The notes under the pieces were generated by a model. It was not told where the DNA came from. It did no database searches and worked only from the letters and a program-made list of their open reading frames with translations. Positions 12,641 to 25,386 of a stretch of DNA of 64,000 nucleotides are shown here, piece by piece (position 1 is the stretch's first letter; each line of letters begins with the position of its first letter). A program made the translations under genes and the position numbers. This DNA is from Bradysia coprophila (taxonomy: Eukaryota > Arthropoda > Insecta > Diptera > Sciaridae). The stretch covers positions 7,192,390 through 7,256,389 of the forward strand of contig NW_023503409.1 in the NCBI RefSeq assembly GCF_014529535.1, given 5' to 3'.

Positions 12641-14224
12641 GCCACGGAAGGAAGTCACTTTGGTACTCTTATATCGATATCATCGATGGTTGTGGCTTTA
12701 CTTATTGTTACTCAAAGACAACTTTGCTGAAGAACTGTGCGAACGAGATGAATAATAATATTGCGATACATGGGTCAAAAAAGAGGTAACAACTGAAAAC
12801 AGCTAAACATGCCATTTTTTCAACAATACCAATATTGTTGTGTAATGCCCGATTTCGTTAAATTAAATCATTTTTTGATCAAGAAAATTCTGTTTTCGCT
12901 TAAATACCATCAGAATGTAGTCAACTTAGCTTAAAAACAACAGGAACAACTAAAAAGGTACTAAAAACATCGGAGTCAATTCGATCTATTGTCATTTTAC
13001 AGATACAGAATTTTCGTGAATTTTATTTTCCAAAAATAGGCCCAGATCCAATTAGTCATTTTTACACTTAATTACGGTTTGAAGGAAAATATCCCATAAT
13101 CATAAGAGAACGAAAAAGAATTTCAACAAAAAAACCTTCTTCGACAGTACCGATAGCACGCTTCGTTGAAAATACGCAGAAAGACCAGAATTTCTTAAAT
13201 TTGCTATCCAGAGAAAGTTCGAACGTCAGGCTCTAACTATTAAATGTAGCAAATGGGGCGTTGGGTAATTTGGAGCACGGTGCTAAAACAACGCATTTTT
13301 CAACTAACTACGTAAAACGTGAACTCGTCTCGGAACTCGCACACGATTTTTCGCTACCAACATTTGGTAAAAGGAGTCACTAAGACGATGACATGGCTAA
13401 AAATCATTTGCAGCAATAAACTTGCGTGTGCGAGGTCACCTTTTATGTAGTTTAAAAGTGCGTTCTTTTGGCACCGTGTGCCAGATTCCCCGATACCGTA
13501 AATGGGATGACGTATTATTTTACTCTGAAAGCTACAAAAGAGGCATCCTTGTATTCATAGCTGAATTTGGTCGTTTCTTGAAGTTGTATACCGGAAACTA
13601 CAAAAGCGCCATATTCAGCTAGGGCTAGGGAAGGTTCTCAAATTACAGGCCAAGAGCCAAGACGCATATGGGTTGACCAGAAGAGATTTTTCGGTGTGCT
13701 AACAATGCATACATATGGAAAATATCTATTGAACCTTAACATCTACATTGGCCAGCTGCTTTCGTCGGTGTGTTATACTGTTCTTTCAGAATGCAGATTT
13801 TGCCATCAGTTAGACTTTTCTCTCAAAAAATCAGCCTTGTTGCGAACTTTGGGTTAGACTCCTTTATCGATAATCGTGCATCCCTAAGTCTCACTATTTT
13901 GAGTTTTAGGTCCTTGTTCAGTTTATTTATATGGATCGAAGATGGATGTTTCGTTTCATATATTTCCTTCTGATTTGTCGCTATAATATACAACGCAACA
14001 CTGAGCGATAACATCCAATTATATTTTCGTAAATCTTGTATAAAAGTTTGGCTTTATTATAAAAACAGGCAGCCAAAGGCCAAAATCTTTGATTTTTCTT
14101 TTCTCACAATAAAATAAATGCAACCGTGTTGCAACCTCTTGGTATAATAATTATAATTTGAATTTATGCAAATAACGAACAAAAAACATAAAGTCCTTAC
14201 TCACTTGAACGCAGCAATGAGCGA
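12641..14224. other. Intergenic, no gene seen
   Basis: AT-rich spacer downstream of the minus-strand methyltransferase gene. A minus-strand AATAAA (plus TTTATT, about 14054) about 170 bp past its stop codon is a likely poly(A) signal for that gene. Short frames such as 13422-13622 show no recognisable features. Confidence 0.5.
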
Positions 14225-16531
14225 CTATTTCTTAAAGCCTGTTCTGCCTCTGGCTCCGCTTCTACCCCTGTTATTCGAATATCTTGATGGATTTTGCGGT
14301 CGGTTTTTGTCTCTCCAATTTAGGGCACCACAATTCACTTGCCGATTCATATATTCACAGAAGTGCGACAGATAAACATTTCCGTCGTCCGGAGTTTTCG
14401 CAATATCAACCGTATCCAAAGTGTCAGATCTGGACCAGTTCCACAGTTGTCTACTGCGGAACGTTTCGTTAAAATTTGTTTCATCTCTTACATTTGGAAA
14501 ATTTCGAAGAAACAACAGGCCATTCACCGCGTGAAAACGTTTAGGTCCGATAAACGTTTGCAAGGAATGTCCCAGAACTTTCGAACCTGATTGGATCGAT
14601 TTCCATGATCCACGAAATTTTTCCATTTCGGGAACGAGATCCTTCAGCAAAAATGTTTCTTTACAATTGATCGACGCTGTTCTTATACTCTCCCCATTTT
14701 CGATTCGAATGAAGGACGATGAATTGTTAATGGCATCGGCGAATTTTTTACACAATTCCAGTCGCACCAAATACGGATGACCTCGTATATCCTGACCATT
14801 CAAGACTAAACCATCTATTATGTGGAAGCCATCCGACGATTTACCATTGGAGTTGGCATTCTGAACGTGATTACAGGCAATTTCTCCGTACAAGAATGTA
14901 TTCGTCGGAAATTTCAAACCAAAATTTGGCGGTGCGTTTATCCATTCCGTTGAAATTGGATCCCACATCTTGACATCAGTTGAGCTATTGGTTGAGAAAA
15001 ATGTTCGCCTGTCGGTACTGACGTTCTCAATACGAATACAGTGCCACTCGTTTCCTAACTTGCCACCTGGTAGCCCAAACGATTCACACAGTGGCAGCAA
15101 CGGACTTAACAAATTCTCTGGAAAGTTGACGAATTTCGCCCATTCGCCAATGGTGCAATCAAAAATGACGTCAGTCTTCGGTACGACATTCCAGTATTCG
15201 AGGCATGTTTGGACCAGAGATGGATCTGACGAACAAGCGGAACCACCGCGCGTCATCTGAAGCATTGACTCTGTCTGAATCTCGGCAAGTGAGTTGTTAC
15301 TTTTGTACACGAAATTGAAAAACTCGATGTCATTGAGCAGGATCTCTTCTGGCACCAAGCTTATCACATCCAAGTCTTCAGTGTTGTTGAGTTTAACATT
15401 CACCTCTTCCAGGTACATTCGAATGTTCGTCGTATCGTGGAACTTCCACTTGCAGATGAGATAACTTAAAAGATAAATTCATTAAAGAGCGTCAGAATTT
15501 CAGAGCCATCGTCATTCGTACCGTTCTGCACTCGATGGCCTCGAAGATTTCGGTTTCAACAAAATGACTTGGGCGAAGCACTTATGCAGCAGGTAAATTA
15601 GACCAACGGTAAATGGCATCAATACATCGAACAGTTTCATAATAAAATGTCCATTTTGCCGAAGCAACGAAAGTGCCAGAATCGCTTCGCTTAGGTACAT
15701 CCGTTTAAAAATGGTTTCCTTTCCGTATTTCTGGTTTTCCACGTCGTAGGCGCCATCAGCAACAGCAATGTGTACGCCCAAGGAAATGTGTTGTTTCACG
15801 TATCGTACAATCGAGGTAATATTCTCTTCGTTGGTGATGTCACCATCACGTTTGGCACCTTTGAATATGGTGAACCGTTCGCCACCAACTGTAAACCGGT
15901 TTGTGCCATAAAAACCGTTTTTCATGGGAATACCAAAACCCTTAGTTTGCCAGTCTCTTCGCCACAGTAAATAATCCGCAAATCCACCCGGTCCGCCCCA
16001 AATATCAACAAAGTACATGAGCTCATTCGGTTCAATTATTGAGCGGCCCAATTTGTCCACTGGATTGGAAAACATGTAGCCCAGTAGCGAGTCAATGTTT
16101 GCAAACTTAACGGCGGCACGATTCAGCAGAAAGGCTTTCTTGACCTCTTCGAGTGGATTTACTCTTTGCTTTTTGGTTCGTCGTTCCGATTCGGAAAACA
16201 ATTCGTATTCTAGGTAGGCGGAGTACAATTTTTGAACAATTTCTTTGTCAGCAAATTTCGTCGTCTCATCGAAGCCAATCTTCCGTTCACCGAAAATCGT
16301 CCAAGACGATAATACATTCCGATCTAAACGACCGTGACGCTTATTTTCCAGGCACTCATACGACTCAAGCAACAGCTCCTCTATGGATTTTTCCGACTTA
16401 GGTTGGATTGATCCACTCTCAACGGTTGCCTCAGTTGTAACTGCGTTCGATAGATCTAATTCAGAAGTGAGTGCTGTTAATTCGGAAATGGTGTCTTCAT
16501 TCGGACTTTCCGATTTCTTTTCCGATGACAT
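14225..16531 (-). CDS. Cmtr1: Cap-specific mRNA (nucleoside-2'-O-)methyltransferase 1
   Basis: Two coding exons, 16531-15522 and 15464-14225 (57-bp intron), encode 749 residues. The enzyme methylates the 2'-O of the first transcribed nucleotide next to the mRNA cap, using SAM, in the nucleus. The RrmJ-type domain shows the SAM loop GGPGGF (about residues 179-184) and the catalytic Lys-Asp-Lys set: NRAAVK (Lys142), VADGAYD (Asp259) and GHFIMK (Lys299). The C-terminal half matches the inactive guanylyltransferase-like region and ends in an Arg/Gly-rich tail. Known CMTR1 proteins carry an N-terminal G-patch; I do not see one here. I prefer the ATG at 16531 over one 19 codons upstream, because a strong acceptor (TTTCTCTTTGCAG) lies seven bases before it. 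A 5' UTR intron then probably runs to a GTAAGT donor at 17032. Confidence 0.92.
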
Positions 16532-16538
16532 GACGCTA

Positions 16539-17640
16539 CTGCAAAGAGAAAAATTGTTTGTGGAAAAGAGTTGATTACATTTCGTCATTTCGTAAGAATA
16601 TTGTAAATAAAGTAAATCGCCAAAGCGGTGGGGTCAACAAATCTATATAAACGACGGAAGTTCTTTTTGAATTTTATCATATTCAAAGTCTAATAACGAG
16701 ACCAGCGGGTTATCCACTCATAGACCCAGAATGAACGCACAATTAGCGAAAAAACGCCTCAGAGTCAGTGGGGAACGCTGGGTACTTCTGTCTTAAATTG
16801 TATACTGACGCAAAAAGTCATAATTCAAATCTTGCATCGGAATGGGGCGATCATTTAATTGACTTCACGCAGTTAATGGGTTTGAATGAGAGGTCTGCGA
16901 TTAACTGAAATTTGAATTCAGTACAATTGAGGTAGTGATAACCTTTCGGAACGAACGGTTCAACAATTTAAGTAAATGAATAATTTACATTAGCCGGAAT
17001 TGTTTATAATGATTAAAGACTAGCTTACTTACCAGTTGTGTTGTTACCCAGCAACAATTCTTTTATTAAGACAACTATACTTCTTGGAAACAATTGTGAT
17101 ACTTGGGTGCCAATGGTGTTGGTTGTATTATTTTCCGAGAAACATCGAGATAGTTTTTGGGCTGCAATGGTTGCATAAAAATTGTTGTCATTGATAAAGT
17201 TGACAAAAGAGCAAAATTTGCTGTCAACAAAATAAAATTTTGTGTGCAGCCGCTGGAGTTGGATGCGTACACTATTTCATCTTTGAAATTTGTTGAAAAA
17301 TGTAAAATGTAAATTGTCTTCGATGATTGTAATGACAGTTACGTTATTGTTAAATCGCACACGTCCCTTGCTTGATTCGCTTGAACTTATATTTTTTTGC
17401 TGCTTAAAGGGAACACTTCTCCAGAAATTACAGAATTTACATGAAAATTAAACAATGTTCAATGAACATTATCACTCTAGTAACAATTGTTCTTCATTAT
17501 TCCCTTGACTCAAAGTCATGGGTCTTACGAATGATAAACACTCTAAAATGTTTGTCACACAATGTTCACTACTATGATTGAAAATACATGAAATGTATGA
17601 CCTTAAATACAGAAAATGTTTGTCACACTTTGTTCATTCC
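16539..17640 (-). other. 5' UTR intron and upstream region of Cmtr1
   Basis: The acceptor at 16539 and the minus-strand donor GTAAGT at 17032-17027 suggest a leader intron of about 490 bp, with a non-coding first exon from about 17033 upward. The stretch 17075-17272 has an open frame without recognisable content. The promoter is presumably between 17033 and 17640, but no core motif was identified. Confidence 0.45.
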
Positions 17641-18340
17641 TTGTTACCACGATAACTTCAGTAATTCTAAACGGATTTCAAAAAACTTTTTTTTAATCGA
17701 CGAGAAATTAAATTTCTCAGATCAAGTTCGAAGATGGGCTATGAAGGACCGATGATCTTAAAGATATTCCCAAAAGAATTTTTGTCTCGTCGCTTGATGC
17801 CACGATAACTCGAGTAGTTTTCGACGGATTTCCAAAAACTTTTTTTTAATCGACCAGGAATTAAACCCCTTAAGTTCGAAGATGAACTATAAGAGACGGG
17901 TGATCTTAGAGATATTCTCAAAAGAATTTTTGTTTTGTCGCTTGATTCAACTATAACTCGAGTAGTTTTCGACAGATTTCCATTTTTTTTTATTCGACGA
18001 GGAATTAAATTTTTGAAGTTAATTTCGAAGATGGTCTATAACAGACGGGTGATCTTAGAGATATTCTTAATTTTGAAGATGGGCTGTAACGGACAGATGA
18101 TCTTAAAGATATTCTTGAAAGAATTTTTGTCTTATCGCTTGATAACACGAATACTCGAGTAATTCCTAACGGATTTCCAAAAACTTCTTTTTATTCGAAG
18201 GAGAATTAAATTCCTGAGGTTAATTTTGAGGACGAACAATTGATCTTAGATATATTCTTAAAAGAATTTTTGTCGCGTCGCTTGATAGCACGATAGCTTG
18301 AGTAATCCTCAACAGATTTAAAAAAAATATTATTCGACTA
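17640..18340. repeat. Degenerate tandem array, about 145-200-bp units
   Basis: The word set CACGATAACT-CGAGTAGTTTTCGAC-GGATTTCC, then AAGTTCGAAGATG, then GATCTTAGAGATATTC-AAAAGAATTTTTGT recurs about five times, starting near 17651, 17802, 17946, 18145 and 18290. Units differ by substitutions and indels. The phrase AGTTCGAAGATGGGC also occurs in the repeat at 41414-42526, suggesting a shared origin. Confidence 0.7.
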
Positions 18341-19300
18341 AGAATGAAATTCACACGAGTTTAAATTTATTCAGGAGTTTAGCAAGAAATACGTCCTCAT
18401 TGCAGCGTCTTTTAGCAGACACAGTAATATCGAAGCTTCTTTTGTTTGAAAATGTAGAAATAAGCAAGATTCAGAACCTTTGTTTATTCTGAAATTTGAT
18501 TTTCAATAAAATAAAAGGAGCGAACAATTTATGACAAAACAAGACAAAAAGCTACTTTGATCAAAATCAATCTATTATATTTTTGTAACAATTACAAAAA
18601 TCTATTGAGAAAATATCAGTCAGTCAGTCAAGGGACCTGACCCACCCATAAGGTGGTGCCTAGTAGCACACTTCCAAACAGAAATCTATTACTTCCTTTC
18701 ATTAAACAGAATATTTAGTAGAATTGTTGTGGAATTTTGTATTTTTTAAACGGGACACCACACACTTCTCATTACAATTTATCTTATCAAAATGACGTGG
18801 TTGACTAAATGATTCGTTACGTTTCTTTTAGTTGAACTGTTTCTGTTATAAGTTTAAATTCTCACGCCAAACAAAACGGACGAAATAATCGTTGTGCTGT
18901 AAATCTACTACAATATTCTTCGTAATAAAACAAAAATAACTCGACTTTTGTAACTGACATTGACATTCTCGCATCAGTAAACAAATTTTGTGAATTTTTT
19001 TTTTAAATAAATTTTATGCATTTCTTTTATCAAAACGAGGTGATAGGTTGTTAAAAATGCATATTAGCTGTTGTGCTAGTATATCCTGAAATTGAAATTC
19101 AATCAAGCAAAATCGAAAGCCATTGCATTAACATTGTTAGTTTTAAGGTTAGTTTGAATGTGTTGTAAGTTTTTCTTCTCTTCTTATTAATTTCTTTATG
19201 GGATTTATGATGCTGTTGCCAACAATAATTTATATTTAGACTGACCAATATGTTATTTTTGTTGCATTAAAGGCTCATCATTTGCTGAATTTAGGAAAAA
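18341..19300. other. Intergenic upstream of lunapark
   Basis: AT-rich spacer with no recognised gene. It holds a short CAGT run (about 18618-18632) and presumably the promoter of the downstream gene; no TATA box stands out. Confidence 0.45.
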
Positions 19301-22044
19301 ATGGGAGTTGTATTAGCGAAATTTAGGGTAAGTAAGAAAAAAAAAAACCTGTGAAAAATTGTTTTGTTTACGTCAGCGTTTAATTTGGTACATTCGGATG
19401 ATTAATCAGAGAGTCAAATAGCTGAGCAGCCGGTTTTCCTTTCTAATTTGATTTTGATAAGAACACACGAAGCGCTCAAGTGGCGGCTTGCATGTAAATG
19501 AACTCGTATGACTAAAATTAGTGCTGACTGTAAATGACGCAATTTATTTAAATTTATTTTTATGCAAAACATCAAATTGAATTTTCGAATTTTATTTTTA
19601 GAAGCAAAAAACGACCTATCAAATTCTGGAGAAATTGGAGGAAGACATAAAGGAGGCCGAAGCGTTAACAATCAGTACGAAAGAGAAGCAACGGCGATTT
19701 ATTGTCAATTTGTATCTGGTATCAATCGGTCTGTTGGTTATTGGTTGTCTGCTTTACTATTTCTACTTTCTACCGCCCACATGGAGCAAACGAATCGTGT
19801 ACACAATCCCTCTGCTAGCAGCGTCCGTTTTGTAAGTTGCTTTGCTTGATTAGTCGATCGAATCGAGAAATGTTACATTTAAAAAAAAACTTTCCAGCGT
19901 GATCTGTCTAGGCCGATTAGGATCGTGGTTTTTCCAAAAGCGACTGAACAAAAACTCTACCAACTTAACGAAGTTGCGTGAAGAAAAGAAAAAGATAATC
20001 GAAAAAGTCATGGACACAGAAACGTATAAGGTCTGCAGGATGTGACATAGCAACTATCACGAAACTAACGCCACGAAATTTTTTGATTCCATTTCAGGTT
20101 GCCATTGAATTACTTAATCGATTCGGTGATAAAACGAACGACCTTAAAGTCCAATCTAATACCGGAGGTAAAAGGGCACTCAAGCCTCCGCATAATCATT
20201 CCAATAACATTCCTAAACCATTTCCAGCAATAACACAGTCACCCGTTCCATCCACACTGAATAACAGAAATTTAACACAAGCACGAAACCGTATCGGTCA
20301 ATCCCCTCAAGTCAATACATTGGATAGAACGAACTTTCCAAGCACACCGTTGGGTGTCGCCCCTAAAACTCCCATATCAAACAATCCTAGCCGTGCATAC
20401 GTTTCACCGTACAGTACACCATCATCAAACTATCAACTTCAGTATCGTACGCAGGTGAAAACGTAAGTATACTTTTAACAACACACCAGACTTTATCAGG
20501 TTATTAAGAACGTGGATTTGAACGGTCTCGAAGCCCATATGACGTGTGACCGACAATAGTTATTTTTTCATAGAGGGAAATTTCATTTTGAGGGAGTCAC
20601 CCGAGAAAATGAAATTTCCTACTTTGTTTCCCGAGGTCAACACAACGATTCTCACAGAAAAGGCTCCCAAAGTATTTCCTCTCCGTACGTCGTATGGGGA
20701 CTGTCAACGTAAAGTTAAGAGGAAGGTCCTCTATTCGATTCTATTTTCTATTTCAGCCCATTTCCGATCATTAATCAAAATGAGAAAAAGTTTTTCGACA
20801 AAATATTGGATTTTCTAATGGGAGAAGGTCAGAGCAGTCTGTATGGAATGGTTTGCAAGGAATGTTACGGACATAATGGTACTTGAATTTGCTATTTTTT
20901 TATTAGATTTTACGAAAACTATGGCCTGCGTTGTATGGCCTAGCTAATGGTGTGGTTGTCAACGAAAAAAATCTTCAAAAAATCTTACTTTTGTCTGGGT
21001 ACAAGAAGTCGAGAGGGGACGTCTTACATCACATGAAAATTGATTTTTCCTTCTACAAATAAAAGAGTGGATTTGAGCAATATTTCTCAGTACTGTCACT
21101 GATTGATGCTGTGGGCAAGTCGGTCTTCTTTGACTTCATAAGAACACTATTTCAACTTGATCGATAATTTCAATTTGTTAACGAATTATTGATTTTTATA
21201 AAATTTGAAGTTCGAAAGACCGACTCGGTTGCAGTAGTGCCATCACTGTTTTTTTTGCGAGAGTCATGAGCCCAATCTATTGGCCTAACACTTTGTTGTA
21301 AAGGCAAATTGATTTTCCTTCTTCAAGCTAGCCTCACCCCTGTTTGCGAAACGTGGTCCTGTTTTAGAGTGAGACTACCCACACTAGAAAAAAAACTTCT
21401 ATTTTCCTAGCTGGAGCATGACTGTTGCACATCAGAAATTAAGAACGTAAGTTCAACCGGATGCAAATAGTGTAGTGAAGACTATTGGCACCCGGGTGCA
21501 TCTTCCAAAACAATTCAATCGAACATTTCACTCATAATTTCCATTAAAAATTCTAAGAAATCAAAACTGTGTTCAGACAATTGCTCCCATGTTGTCCTCC
21601 AAATAGTTTTAAGACAATCTACGACGATGGCATTCATTAACCACAATTTCAATCGCAATTTTAGGAATGGTTTCGCTCGAAGAATACGAATACAGTGCAT
21701 TCCGGTGTGCATTTTGTAAAGTACTTAATCCGGCCAAGAAAATCCGGCCCAAAGCTCCAGCACTTTCGATCGAAAATATCGGCTCGACGATCCAGTCTAG
21801 CAGTTCAACGTCATCGTCCGATAAGGATTCTGGATCCGAAACAGAAGAAAAAAGCAACAGTTTGATGACTGGATCGCTTCCGCTCAGTGGTGCTGAGGAT
21901 GTGTCACATCAACAAGTGTCTGGATCGGAGTCGAACGTTGAACCATCCGTCGACGATGATAATGTACAGCCATCACAGTTAAGCGAAGAAAAATTGGATG
22001 AAAATGTGGAGGAGAAATCTGCGATTGATAAAAAAACCGACTGA
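19301..22044 (+). CDS. Lnpk: Lunapark, ER three-way-junction protein
   Basis: Six exons (19301-19327, 19602-19831, 19898-20030, 20098-20462, 20757-20878, 21665-22044) join in frame to 418 residues. Lunapark sits in the endoplasmic reticulum membrane and stabilises three-way tubule junctions, acting with reticulons and atlastin. Features in order: a very short first exon (MGVVLAKFR, fits an N-myristoylation-type start); an N-terminal coiled coil; two hydrophobic hairpin segments (about 42-66 and 72-90); a second coiled coil ending near TYK; a Pro/Asn/Ser-rich linker; then the family's zinc finger with two CxxC pairs, CKECYGHNG and FRCAFCKVLNPA, split by the last intron; and an acidic Ser-rich tail. 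Length fits the family. Alternative in-frame starts are not supported. Confidence 0.93.
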
Positions 22045-22733
22045 ACGTGTGATGACGTTTTGGTTGGGGAAATTTTTCAATTAACAAAAACAAATCAAAT
22101 AATTTGATAAGCAATGAAGTAAAAAGTGCCCGACTGTGGTTCAATAATTTTTTTTAAATTTTCTTCTCCGATAAAATAGTTAATCGAATCAACGAAAATT
22201 CAGTCAAACATTCACCCAACTTTTAGTTAGTTACTTTTTGGACATATTTTGGAGTTTGTACTTTTGTGTTTCGTTGTTGTTTTTAGGAGACCAAACGTAA
22301 ATGTAAATAGCAATTAACTTGTAAATTTAGTGAGAGAGAGAAAAAACATATGAATTCAATGGCTCACGTTGAATATCGCGTTTCATCCCAGTCATCAGAG
22401 TAAGCATACTTTACCCTTTCATTCGATACCGTTTGATGGTTAAGTGAACTTTCATTTTTAGTATTTATGTAATAAAACATTAAAACCTTTCATCCTTCTT
22501 CTATTGCTTTATAATTTTAACAATAAAATGTAATTAATAAATTCGTTGCAATTATTCGTGCCTCTCGTTTTCACTATTCATCTGTTATCGATATTTAACA
22601 ACGTTTCGTCGACGTTTTGTCGTAATGACAAGCTATGGGTAATGTGGTTCTTTATATAGTAAAATCGATGTTAAAAAATTGAAGTACAAGATTTGAAATC
22701 TACCGATTAAAAATACTTTGATCGATGGAAGTA
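22045..22733 (+). other. Lunapark 3' UTR and pre-insertion flank
   Basis: Contains AATAAAA near 22471 and AATAAAATG near 22523 as likely poly(A) signals. The sequence then runs into the 8-bp direct repeat ATAGACCC (22734-22741) that marks the left border of the composite element. Confidence 0.55.
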
Positions 22734-22741
22734 ATAGACCC

Positions 22742-23940
22742 AGGGCCTATTTTTCAATTTTCCTAATGAATTTTCGTGAATTTTAATGAAATTGATGAAA
22801 TTTAATGAATTTCATGAAATCTGATGAATTTTAATGAATTTCATGAAATCTGATGAATTTTAATGAAATTCATAATATCTGATGAATTTCAAAGAATAAC
22901 TTATGATTTAAACGATTTATTAGTCTGAAATATAACAGAATTTATGTTTAAAATCGAACTATTCGATTTTGTACTTTATTTTTTCTTTGATTGTCGGATG
23001 GTTGCTCAAACACGCCTTTGAACCACTCCTGTTCATGACTTTTACAATTTGATTTTTCACGTCGTTTCTTCTTGCTTAACCAATACTGTACAGAAGGCGT
23101 TTGTATGTTTGTATTTACGTACAAGTAGTCAGATCCAATGATACAATAGTGGGATAGATAGGACTTCTATGTAAATATTTTGTTCAAGAGGTGAAGCAAA
23201 AACAAATACGAAATATTCAATTGTGTGTGTGACGTGTGTGAGTACCTTAAATTTATGGTACTTACGTATTTTCGTACTTATTTTGAAATGTAGGCGCGAA
23301 GAAAATTTGCATTTTCACTTTTTCTTCGAAATTGGTTTAAAGGATTTCTTTTGTGTTCAATTAAATATTTATCGAACTGAAATTTATATTTCATATAAAC
23401 AATATCTCATTGTCCCCAATATTGAACTAATTTTGTGATTTTTTCCTTTTCGATCGAAAGAAATTTCGACGATCGGAGAATTCAATCAGTTGGCTGAATT
23501 TACAAACTTTCACGTTCAGTAGTCACGCATATATAGTTTATAATAAAAGTGTTAACATCGCATCGTCAAAATTAAAAAATGTTTAAGAAAATTGGTTAGA
23601 AAATGTGTGTAATTAGGTAGTGAACAGTTTATGTGTAATTGATAGTAGAATTTTCCTTTAAAGTGGTAAAAGTTCATTTCGAAAAGTCAGCAACGATTTA
23701 ATGAAATTGTCAAAATTAATTTGAATGTGTAAGTGTGTGTGTATCAAATGTATATTACACTGAGTTTACTTTTGCTTCACGATTTCGTCTACGTAATTCC
23801 TGTCTATTACACTATTATGTCATTGGTCAGATCAAGTGTCGAGTGAAATTGTCGAACGGTCAGGGGTTTTGAACTTGTTATACACATCGGCTGATTGCAG
23901 CTTTGTAGCAACAATTCTCGCCAAAACAATCTTGAAGAGA
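22742..23940 (+). mobile_element. hAT-like element copy 1 (left part)
   Basis: Starts with AGGGCCTATTTTTCAATTTT followed by subterminal TGATGAATTTTAATGAA-type repeats, as in copy 2. It is nearly identical to 29435-30126 over about 500 bp once a nested 690-bp MITE (23136-23825) is removed. Copy 1 has one extra subterminal repeat unit and lacks about 70 bp present in copy 2 at 30008-30078. Homology ends near 23937, so the right part is absent here. Confidence 0.75.
23136..23825. mobile_element. 690-bp MITE with 8-bp TSD GTCAGATC
   Basis: Flanked by perfect direct repeats GTCAGATC at 23128-23135 and 23826-23833. Its ends form about 27-bp imperfect inverted repeats (CAATGATACAATAGTG at the left; CAATGACATAATAGTG as reverse complement of the right). 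Copy 2 has a single GTCAGATC at 29946-29953 with the same flanks, an empty site. The 8-bp duplication and CA start suit a non-autonomous hAT-type element. No convincing coding frame is present. Confidence 0.88.
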
Positions 23941-24077
23941 AAAGTCTGTGGCCAGAGCGTAGCGACCTTTCTTCCCTCGTTGAACAATACCAACATAAAT
24001 TCAACAAAACCCAGTATAGCGACCAACCAAAACCAACCAATGAAAGTACAAACCAGGAATGGTCTGTCAATACAAAC

Positions 24078-24173
24078 CGGAGGAAATAGCGATTTCATAT
24101 AAAAAAAAAACTCACTTTTCAATGATTTTCATTGAAAGGTGAGTTTGTTTGTATGAAATCGCTATTTCCTCCG
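24078..24173. repeat. 96-bp perfect-type hairpin
   Basis: CGGAGGAAATAGCGATTTCAT (positions 24078-24098) is inverted at the right end as ATGAAATCGCTATTTCCTCCG, with a second paired stretch CTCACTTTTCAATGA / TCATTGAAAGGTGAG nearer the centre. It is probably a tiny fold-back MITE. A related CGTTATTTCCTCCGAGG word occurs near 54703. Confidence 0.7.
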
Positions 24174-24209
24174 ATCCATACAAATTTTGACATTAGTCCA
24201 TACCTATAT

Positions 24210-25386
24210 GGGTAATTCCATGGTTAGTTGCGTTACAAATTTCGTTAACTGTGAGTCATTAAGTTAATTGTGCTGGCTATGTTTTGCGGTAACAAATCAG
24301 TCTATAAATTTTCTAATACTCAGGAGACACAGTGCTTTCATACCAACAAGAATTGGAATTTTTAGCCTGCGAAGTCTGACTTGTGTGATCGCAAAAGTCG
24401 GCGGTTAGTTGCGTTACACGTTTGTGACTTTTCGAAATATTTTCACCAAATAAAAACTGATTTCGGTAAACTTTTTTTTTCCTGAAAGCTATGGTCAAGA
24501 CGCGCAGTTTAAGCCCAATATGAGGTTGGTAACCCAAAATTGGGGGAGATATGTCTAAAAAAGTGGTATTTTTCGGAGGTCATAAATAGCCAGAAATATT
24601 TTTTTTGTTCACAATTGGTGGTTGTTACCCCAAAGAAAATGTTGTTTCGGCTCAAAACCGTTTAACAAAATGGTTACAAAATTTTTCGAGATAATCTCGA
24701 CGAGTTAAAATTCGAGGATGACTTTTATCACCACTGGGAAGCTGTTGTCACCTACTTTACTCACCCAACTAACCTGATTGACTCAAAGTTATTTTTCTCG
24801 TGAAGTCATATGCTGCCACTTTCGAATGACACCGATCTTCAGTTTTTATTTGAAAAAATGTAATTTCGGCAACGTTTGGGTCGAAGTGATTTTACCTTAC
24901 TTCGAAGCAGAATGAACTAAAAATCTTCAAAATATTTAATTTCGTGTCATTTGGAGCAATTGTGGAATTATTGTGGACCATCCACATCTACAGGAAAACT
25001 TTACAAAAATCATTTGAGATTTATTGAGAATATCTCGGAAGGTCGAATACAAACAAACACTTTTTGGTCATGTCTCCCCGAGACCGCATTTTACAATAAC
25101 CTCATATTGGTGTCAAACTACGCGTCTTGTCAATAGCTTTCAGCAAAAAAAAAGTTTAGTGAAATCGGTTCAGGTTTCGTGAAATAAACTAGAATTTTCA
25201 AAAATTTTCTGAAAAAAAGCATACATTTTTATGGTTGTATCTCCTCGAGATTTTTGGCCATCGACGTAATATGGGGCTTAAACGACGCGTCTGGTCAACA
25301 GCTTTCAAGGAAAAAAAAAGTTTGCCGAAATCGCATTTCAATTAGTGAAAATATTTCGAACAGTCACAAATTAGCTGGAATTACCC
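24210..25386. mobile_element. 1.18-kb MITE-like element with ATAT flanks
   Basis: Ends are GGGTAATTCCA (24210) and its inverse TGGAATTACCC (to 25386), flanked by ATAT at 24206-24209 and 25387-25390. Inward, the two ends stay related in inverted orientation: TTCGAAATATTTTCACC, CTGAAAGCTATGGTCAAGACGCG and TTTAAGCCC on the left have diverged reverse-complement partners on the right. No coding frame was recognised. It ends about 230 bp upstream of the U2 snRNA gene. Confidence 0.65.

Noticed and set aside
13422-13622. Small plus-strand frame upstream of Cmtr1's 3' end
   Set aside because: No recognisable domain, no splice or promoter context, and it overlaps short direct repeats (GAAACTACAAAAG).
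23836-24102. Open frames on both strands around 23.8-24.1 kb
   Set aside because: They span the truncated hAT-like copy 1 and the hairpin; the corresponding part of copy 2 is not open in the same way.
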